A stretch of 18,745 nucleotides of DNA from NCBI GenBank assembly GCA_934149515.1, contig CAKPFD010000013.1, positions 1-18,745 on the forward strand, given 5' to 3'. Each line of letters opens with the position of its first letter. The first letter of the stretch is position 1. Origin of the DNA: an uncultured Bacilli bacterium (GTDB lineage Bacteria; Bacillota_I; Bacilli_A; RF39; UBA660). Positions 14,319 through 18,745 of the stretch are shown here, in pieces. A model generated the notes under the pieces. The model worked only from the letters and a program-made list of their open reading frames with translations. It did not search any database and was not told the origin of the DNA. The position numbers and the translations under genes were made by a program.

Positions 14319-15560
14319 ATGAAAATAATAACCTTAGATGAACAAGAATTTGATGCATTTGCTTCCAATCACCGTTATCGCAATTTTTATCAAAGTTCAG
14401 CATTTGGAAAGACGATGGAAAAACAAGGCTGCAATATTCACTATCTTGGTGTTATCAATGACAGTGGTGTTTTAATTGGGGCTTCCTTGCTTTTATATAA
14501 AGAAGTATTCATGAATTATAAAGTTGCTTACGCTCCTAGAGGAATATTATTTGATTATAACAATATTTTCATGTTATCAGAGTTTACTGAACGATTAAAA
14601 AAATTACTAGCAAAACAGAATTTTATGTTATTAAAAATCGATCCATTAATACCAATCGCCCTACACAGTAGAAACGGGGAAATTATCAATACAAATAAAG
14701 AAGCAAATACCATTTTAGAGAACTTAAAGAGCACTAATTTTCAATATCATGGACCCACTTTATTTTTCGAATCAGAAAAAGCAAGGTTTGAAGCAGTTGT
14801 AACATTAGAAAAAGATGTAAAAGAATTATTTAAATCTTTTGATAAAAAAGTACGCTATAAAATTAAAAAAGCTATCCGTTCTGGCATTGAAGTTGTAAAA
14901 GGAACAGAAGAAGATGTAGATATTTTCTATGAATTTGTTAAAAGAAAATACCAACGACCAGCTAGCTATTATCATGAATTATTTCAGTTTTTCAAAGATA
15001 ATGTAGATTTGTACTTAGCAAAATTAAATACAGAAACATTTGTTATTACGAGTAAACAGTTTTATGAAAAAGAATTAGAAAAAAATGATGAACTTGCAAA
15101 AAAAATTCAACTCACTCCTAATCAAGCAAACAGTAAAAGAAAATTGATCAATCAAAAAATTCAATCCGATAAACTAATGAATATTTATAAAAAGAATCTT
15201 GTCTGGGCAACAAAATTATTGCAACAATATCCAGATGGAATTATAATTGGTGGAACGATGAATATTTGTTATGATCAAGCAGCATTTCTTTTAATTGAAG
15301 GATTTGATCAAGAATTTAAATCATTACAACCAAACTATCTTATCAAATGGAAAATGATAGAAGAATACAAAAAAAAGAAATTTAAGTACGTAAATCTAAA
15401 TGCCGTTAGTGGTGAATTTAAACAACAAAACAAATACAGTGGCTTAAATGAAATGAAATTAGGATTTCACTCTGTCATCACAGAATATATCGGAGAATTC
15501 GATTTCATCATTAATGCCTTACCTTACAATTTGTATAGGAATTTAAACAAAAAGAAATAA
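14319..15560 (+). CDS. FemABX-family aminoacyltransferase (peptidoglycan bridge)
   Basis: FemABX enzymes use aminoacyl-tRNA to add the bridge amino acids to lipid-linked peptidoglycan precursor at the inner face of the membrane. The 413-aa protein has the paired GNAT-like domains: FYQSSAFGKTMEKQG (about 24-38), YAPRGILFDY (about 71-80), DKKVRYKIKKAIRSGIEV (about 174-191), and after a helical arm (about 245-300, rich in Lys, Glu and Asn, as in FemA) GGTMNICYDQAAFLLIEG, KWKMIEEY and YVNLNAVSGEF. The helical arm resembles the antiparallel coiled coil that FemA shares with seryl-tRNA synthetase. No signal or membrane segment is seen. Which amino acid it adds cannot be told. Divergent pairing with murD supports a wall role. 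Confidence 0.9.
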   Translation: MKIITLDEQEFDAFASNHRYRNFYQSSAFGKTMEKQGCNIHYLGVINDSGVLIGASLLLYKEVFMNYKVAYAPRGILFDYNNIFMLSEFTERLKKLLAKQNFMLLKIDPLIPIALHSRNGEIINTNKEANTILENLKSTNFQYHGPTLFFESEKARFEAVVTLEKDVKELFKSFDKKVRYKIKKAIRSGIEVVKGTEEDVDIFYEFVKRKYQRPASYYHELFQFFKDNVDLYLAKLNTETFVITSKQFYEKELEKNDELAKKIQLTPNQANSKRKLINQKIQSDKLMNIYKKNLVWATKLLQQYPDGIIIGGTMNICYDQAAFLLIEGFDQEFKSLQPNYLIKWKMIEEYKKKKFKYVNLNAVSGEFKQQNKYSGLNEMKLGFHSVITEYIGEFDFIINALPYNLYRNLNKKK

Positions 15561-15583
15561 TCCTCCAAAAGATTATTTCTTTT
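15550..15583. terminator. Bidirectional terminator shared by convergent genes
   Basis: A perfect 13-bp stem (15550-15562 with 15571-15583, 8-base loop) carries T-rich tails on both strands. The stop codons of the femX-like gene (15558-15560) and the opposing gene (15573-15575) both lie inside the stem arms. Confidence 0.82.
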
Positions 15584-16190
15584 CTATTTCTGACTCATCA
15601 AAACAAATACTATCTAAAATCATTTCAGAAACCTTTTTCCAAGACTTTTTTTGTTCTAACGATGTGTTAAATTCAATAATAGCAAGTTTATTATCGAGGG
15701 TAAAATAACGAATATCACGATAAGTATTGGTAGTTGTATCTAATCCACTAAGGCGAGCAAAAAACTTATTATGCTTCTGATAAGATTCATTTTTCTCTAC
15801 TGTAAAAGTAGGTGAATTAGCAACGATATTTGCTACATAAGCACTAAGTCCTTCATCTGTCATCGCTTCATTAGTTGTACTAACAAATACATGTGTAATA
15901 GTATCAGCAGTTTGAAAAACAAGTTCAGGTCGATCATTCGTAGGATAATTTGATTTTAAAGTTGCTTCATCCAATTTAGAAAATATATCCGGTATTTGAA
16001 TAAAAAACGTTTTATCTACACGATAAGTCTTAAATTGAATCAATTGATCTCCAACCTTCAATGGTTCATCTTCTTCTTTTTTTATCACTTGCTTATTTTC
16101 TTTATGAACTAAATTAGCCATAATATAAGAACCACTAATAATCATAATAATTCCAATAATACAAAGTACAAGTTCTTTTTTATGTGTCAT
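15573..16190 (-). CDS. Membrane-anchored exported protein of about 205 aa, unknown role
   Basis: One N-terminal membrane helix (LVLCIIGIIMIISGSYIMA, about residues 7-25) is followed by a charged linker (KKEEDEP) and a single alpha/beta outer domain. The pattern FFIQIPDIFSKL ... PELVFQTAD ... HVFVSTTNE ... RDIRYFTLDNKLAIIEFNTS ... MILDSICF recalls small PsbP/DUF1795-like domains, which is a fold impression and not a firm match. The lack of a lipobox cysteine argues against a lipoprotein. I choose ATG (16188-16190), 6 bases after AGGTG; an in-frame GTG three codons upstream is possible. It follows lemA by about 70 bases on the same strand and has a possible promoter of its own. Confidence 0.7.
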   Translation of the reverse strand: MTHKKELVLCIIGIIMIISGSYIMANLVHKENKQVIKKEEDEPLKVGDQLIQFKTYRVDKTFFIQIPDIFSKLDEATLKSNYPTNDRPELVFQTADTITHVFVSTTNEAMTDEGLSAYVANIVANSPTFTVEKNESYQKHNKFFARLSGLDTTTNTYRDIRYFTLDNKLAIIEFNTSLEQKKSWKKVSEMILDSICFDESEIEKK

Positions 16191-16212
16191 TCTATTCACC
16201 TATCCTATTACT

Positions 16213-16240
16213 ATTATAAAACAAAAAAGAAAAAACTCAA
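16213..16240 (-). promoter_or_regulatory. Possible promoter of the exported-protein gene
   Basis: TTGAGT (16235-16240), 16-bp spacer, TATAAT (16213-16218) between lemA and the exported-protein gene. Upstream, a short AATTC/GAATT hairpin with a T-rich tail may weakly end the lemA transcript. Confidence 0.5.
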
Positions 16241-16260
16241 AGAAATTAATTCCCTGAATT

Positions 16261-16806
16261 TTAATTCGATAAATCAACTTGAATATTAGCCCGTTTTGCA
16301 TCTTCTAAATGAAATAATTCTTTTTGTTCAAAAGCAAATAATTTAGCAACTATATTAGATGGTACAGATTCAACTAAATTATTATAAGAAGTTACTGCCA
16401 TATTATAACTCATTCTAGCTATCATTAATTTATCTTCAATACGACGTAAATTATCTTGAAGAGATAAAAATTGAGTATTTGCCTTTAAATCCGGATAAGC
16501 CTCACTAAGCATTATAACATGATGAAAGTTTTTATCAATAGCTTCAGTATTTTCTATACTAAAACCATCACGATCATAAGAAGAACGAAGTTTAGTTAAA
16601 TTTTCTAATGTATCCGATTCATGTTTAGTATATCCTTTGACACATTCTACAATATTTGGTATTAAATCAAACCGTTGGTTTAATAAAACATCAATTTGCG
16701 ATTCTGTTTCTTTTACTCTGTTATTTTTTCTTATAAAATGATTATAACTAATTAAAATCATCCCTATCAAAACAACAACAATTAGTAAACATATATTAAT
16801 TATCAT
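16261..16806 (-). CDS. lemA: LemA-family membrane protein
   Basis: The 181-aa protein has one N-terminal membrane helix (about 3-21), then the helical LemA domain with its landmarks: NNRVKETESQIDVLLNQRFDLIPNIVECVKGYTKHE (about 28-63), AYPDLKANTQFLSLQDNLRRIEDKL and AR-x-YN-x2-V-x-YN. The usual family length is about 185 aa. The domain is expected on one face of the membrane as a helical bundle; its biochemical role is unclear, though LemA genes often sit near membrane stress or quality-control genes. ATG follows GGGGG by 7 bases, and the gene lies only 12 bases behind the XRE-type gene, so both form one operon. Confidence 0.92.
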   Translation of the reverse strand: MIINICLLIVVVLIGMILISYNHFIRKNNRVKETESQIDVLLNQRFDLIPNIVECVKGYTKHESDTLENLTKLRSSYDRDGFSIENTEAIDKNFHHVIMLSEAYPDLKANTQFLSLQDNLRRIEDKLMIARMSYNMAVTSYNNLVESVPSNIVAKLFAFEQKELFHLEDAKRANIQVDLSN

Positions 16807-16818
16807 CTAAATACCCCC

Positions 16819-17586
16819 TTATTTCGTTACTATTGTTACTTTATCAATAAAGCCATTGGCATCATAATCCATTGCTACTTCATAAAATTGAATTTGATAA
16901 TTAGTAAAACTACGAAGTCTATCTTTTGATCTCCTAATATTTTCTCCATCTGTTCCATAAAGTTCCCCATCAAAAATAACTTCCACAACATGTTCTTGAT
17001 TTGTTTTATTATTATCAATGATTCTATCAAGCAATGTAGATACTGCAGGACTAGCATTAGTACCAGAATAAAATGAATACGTATTATTAAATCGATCTTT
17101 TTCCATTTTTAATTTTTCTGCTGCCTGTTCTTCCTTAATTCTATTTTTTTCTTCTTCAATTTTCTTTTTTTCCTCTTCTTTTTGTTGTTTAATTTTAGCT
17201 TGTTTTTCTTGTACTTCTTTAACATAAGAATCAACTTTAACTTTGATATCAACTGCTAAACGATAACCTAATGTAAGAAAAGATGTAAGAAAAATGATAA
17301 TGATGATATATAAAAGAAATTTCCGATTACCCTTTTTCTTTGGTTTTGTATTCATCGCTGGTTCTTCAGTTTTATTATCTTCTAATGATAATTCATCATC
17401 TGTTAATGTATTAATATCAACGCCAAATAATTTACTCATCATAGACAATTTATCTAAATCAGGTTTTGACTGCCCAAGTTCCCATTTTGATATCGTTTGT
17501 CTTGTAACATTCAATTTTTCAGCAAGCCCTTCTTGTGATAAAAGAGCTTTTTTTCTTAACATGATTAATTTTTCATAAAATTTCAT
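16819..17586 (-). CDS. Membrane-anchored XRE-family regulator
   Basis: Residues 5-60 form an XRE helix-turn-helix (KLIMLRKKALLSQEGLAEKL, VTRQTISKWELGQSKPDLDKL), as in Firmicute SinR/Cro-like proteins. A basic linker (80-89) leads into one membrane helix (about 90-110), a long Lys/Glu coiled coil (about 118-165) and a small C-terminal domain (166-255) with VVEVIFDGELYGTDG and DANGFIDKVTIV, expected outside the cell. The layout suggests a one-component sensor in which an outside signal or binding event affects the DNA-binding head. It is the first gene before lemA. ATG lies after AAAGGAG at 11 bases. Target sites and signal are not visible; the palindrome upstream does not look like an XRE site. 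Confidence 0.88.
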   Translation of the reverse strand: MKFYEKLIMLRKKALLSQEGLAEKLNVTRQTISKWELGQSKPDLDKLSMMSKLFGVDINTLTDDELSLEDNKTEEPAMNTKPKKKGNRKFLLYIIIIIFLTSFLTLGYRLAVDIKVKVDSYVKEVQEKQAKIKQQKEEEKKKIEEEKNRIKEEQAAEKLKMEKDRFNNTYSFYSGTNASPAVSTLLDRIIDNNKTNQEHVVEVIFDGELYGTDGENIRRSKDRLRSFTNYQIQFYEVAMDYDANGFIDKVTIVTK

Positions 17587-17721
17587 ACAACCGCCTTCTC
17601 CTTTTTCAAATTTAAATTTGATGCTAACTAGCCTAACATTAAAATGACAATAAGTCTAGCAATTTAAAGTGGAATTTTGTCAACTTTTCTTAACAACGAA
17701 ACTTTTTTAACTAATTTTATA

Positions 17722-17740
17722 ATACTATCAGTGATAGTAT
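17722..17740. promoter_or_regulatory. 19-bp palindrome with a tet-operator-like core
   Basis: ATACTATCA-G-TGATAGTAT is a perfect 19-bp palindrome. Its inner 13 bp, CTATCAGTGATAG, are the same as the core of the classic Tn10-type tet operator. It covers the predicted start of the minus-strand promoter at 17747-17776, an ideal position for repression. No TetR-family gene is present in the window, so the regulator must be elsewhere. Confidence 0.65.
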
Positions 17741-17746
17741 ATCTAA

Positions 17747-17776
17747 ATTATAAGTGATTGTAATCATAGAAATCAA
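17747..17776 (-). promoter_or_regulatory. Promoter of the XRE-lemA operon
   Basis: TTGATT (17771-17776), 18-bp spacer, TATAAT (17747-17752). Start is predicted near 17740, inside the palindrome, giving a leader of roughly 150 nt ahead of the XRE-type gene. Confidence 0.55.
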
Positions 17777-17842
17777 GCAACTTGCTATAGTTCTTCTATA
17801 TTCCAAAGAGTATGTGACAAAATTTTACAGTACTTTTTTACA

Positions 17843-17874
17843 CAAAAAAAGAAGAAAGTATTGCTACAATCTTC
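17843..17874 (-). terminator. Terminator of tuf
   Basis: On the minus strand GAAGA (17870-17874) pairs with TCTTC (17851-17855), with an inner TTG/CAA pairing and a small bulge, followed by seven T. It lies a few bases after the tuf stop codon. Confidence 0.75.
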
Positions 17875-17886
17875 CTATTTTTTAAA

Positions 17887-18745
17887 TTATTCTTCGATAT
17901 CTGAAACAACACCAGCACCAACAGTACGTCCACCTTCACGGATAGAGAACTTAGTACCTTTTTCAATAGCGATTGGATGAATTAACTCAACTTCCATTGA
18001 AATGTTATCTCCAGGCATTACCATTTCTACTCCTTCTGGTAAAGTGATAACACCAGTTACATCTGTTGTTCTGAAATAGAACTGAGGACGATAGTTACTG
18101 AAGAATGGAGTATGACGTCCACCTTCTTCTTTGCTTAGTACATATACTTCAGCTTTGAATTTGTGATGTGGATGAACGCTTCCTGGTTTAGCAAGAACTT
18201 GTCCACGTTCAACTTGTTCACGAGAAATACCACGTAATAATACACCAGCGTTATCTCCTGCTTCAGCAAAATCAAGTTGTTTACGGAACATTTCAATACC
18301 AGTAACAACAGTCTTTTGAGTTGGTTTAATACCAACGATTTCTACTTCATCGTTAAGTTTTAATTGTCCACGTTCAACACGTCCGGTAACAACTGTACCA
18401 CGACCTGTAATTGTGAATACATCTTCAATACTCATTAAGAATGGTTTGTTATTATCTCTTTCAGGTGTTGGAATCCAAGTATCAACAGCATCCATTAATT
18501 CATAGATAGCGTTAACATATTTTTCTTCTCCTTCTAGAGCTTTTAATGCAGAACCACGGATAATTGGAGTTTCATCTCCTTCGTAACCATATTCATTTAA
18601 TAGATCACGAATTTCCATTTCTACTAAGTCAAGTAATTCTTCATCATCTACCATATCACATTTGTTCATGAATACAACCATACGAGGTACTCCAACTTGA
18701 CGTGATAATAAGATATGTTCACGAGTTTGAGCCATAGCACCATCA
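17887..18745 (-). CDS. tuf: Elongation factor Tu (5' part outside the window)
   Basis: EF-Tu brings aminoacyl-tRNA to the ribosome with GTP. The visible 285 or so residues begin at about residue 109 (DGAMAQTREHILLSRQVGVP) and include the guanine-specificity motif NKCD and GSALKALEG of the G domain, then domain 2 (FTITGRGTVVTGRVERG) and domain 3 (GGRHTPFFSNYRPQFYFRTTDVTG, ending GGRTVGAGVVSDI). The P-loop and switch I are outside the window. The gene is richer in GC and more biased in codon use than its neighbours, as expected for a highly expressed protein. No frameshift or odd residue is seen. Confidence 0.98.
   Translation of the reverse strand, partial: DGAMAQTREHILLSRQVGVPRMVVFMNKCDMVDDEELLDLVEMEIRDLLNEYGYEGDETPIIRGSALKALEGEEKYVNAIYELMDAVDTWIPTPERDNNKPFLMSIEDVFTITGRGTVVTGRVERGQLKLNDEVEIVGIKPTQKTVVTGIEMFRKQLDFAEAGDNAGVLLRGISREQVERGQVLAKPGSVHPHHKFKAEVYVLSKEEGGRHTPFFSNYRPQFYFRTTDVTGVITLPEGVEMVMPGDNISMEVELIHPIAIEKGTKFSIREGGRTVGAGVVSDIEE

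Larger units (their letters stand above)
17587..17842. other. Intergenic region between tuf and the XRE-type gene
   Basis: About 250 bases without a gene. It holds a minus-strand promoter (17747-17776), a tet-operator-like palindrome (17722-17740), a TTGACA box near 17680 with no good -10 at standard spacing, and an AT-only palindrome CAAATTTAAATTTG just ahead of the XRE-type ribosome site. I see no open reading frame with a credible start here. Confidence 0.6.

Noticed and set aside
16875..17057. A 60-codon minus-strand frame inside the XRE-type gene
   Set aside because: Out-of-frame overlap with a well-supported gene and no ribosome site.
18135..18335. A 66-codon minus-strand frame inside tuf
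   Set aside because: It lies out of frame within the strongly conserved EF-Tu coding sequence.

Overview
The window looks like a chromosome segment from a low-GC, cell-wall-bearing Firmicute, probably an uncultured gut-type lineage of Bacilli or Erysipelotrichia. This rests on the very AT-rich sequence, strong Shine-Dalgarno sites, the secG-rnr-smpB-ssrA order typical of Firmicutes, and murD and a FemX-type protein, which show a peptidoglycan wall. I cannot name the species. Nearly all genes are on the minus strand; the femX-like gene and a putative small RNA are on the plus strand.

Positions 1-130 hold a promoter and the 5' part of a T-box leader. It reads out of the window to the left, towards an amino-acid-related gene that is not visible. 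Positions of about 220-5440 (limits uncertain) look like a small integrative mobilizable element with the general plan of the Tn4451 group: a large serine recombinase, a MobV relaxase, and between them a repeat-rich stretch that is the best oriT candidate. Its cargo is a two-gene, translationally coupled cassette with its own promoter. One gene is a DUF3800 protein with an intact D/E/D/D acidic set; the other is a 212-aa protein resembling BECR-type RNases and toxins. The cassette is met head-on by a putative 61-nt plus-strand RNA with a consensus promoter and an intrinsic terminator.

The most striking undescribed feature is the leader of the recombinase gene. A consensus promoter is followed by a 25-codon peptide gene with a perfect Shine-Dalgarno. 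The 3' part of that small gene lies inside a 19-bp terminator hairpin, which ends just upstream of the recombinase ribosome binding site. This layout suggests that leader-peptide translation controls recombinase expression and hence excision.

Positions 5740-10320 hold the trans-translation and RNA-decay block: secG, rnr, a CapA-family gene, smpB and ssrA (tmRNA). The tmRNA encodes an unusually long tag ending in LAFA. Positions 10330-14310 hold a MerR-family regulator under a promoter with the 19-bp spacer typical of that family, then enolase and murD. Positions 14260-15590 hold the divergent femX-like gene, which shares a terminator with an opposing gene for a membrane-anchored exported protein. 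Positions 15570-17590 hold that gene, lemA, and a membrane-anchored XRE-type regulator. The 300-base region upstream contains a 19-bp palindrome whose 13-bp core matches the classic tet operator, placed at the predicted transcription start. The window ends inside tuf (EF-Tu).
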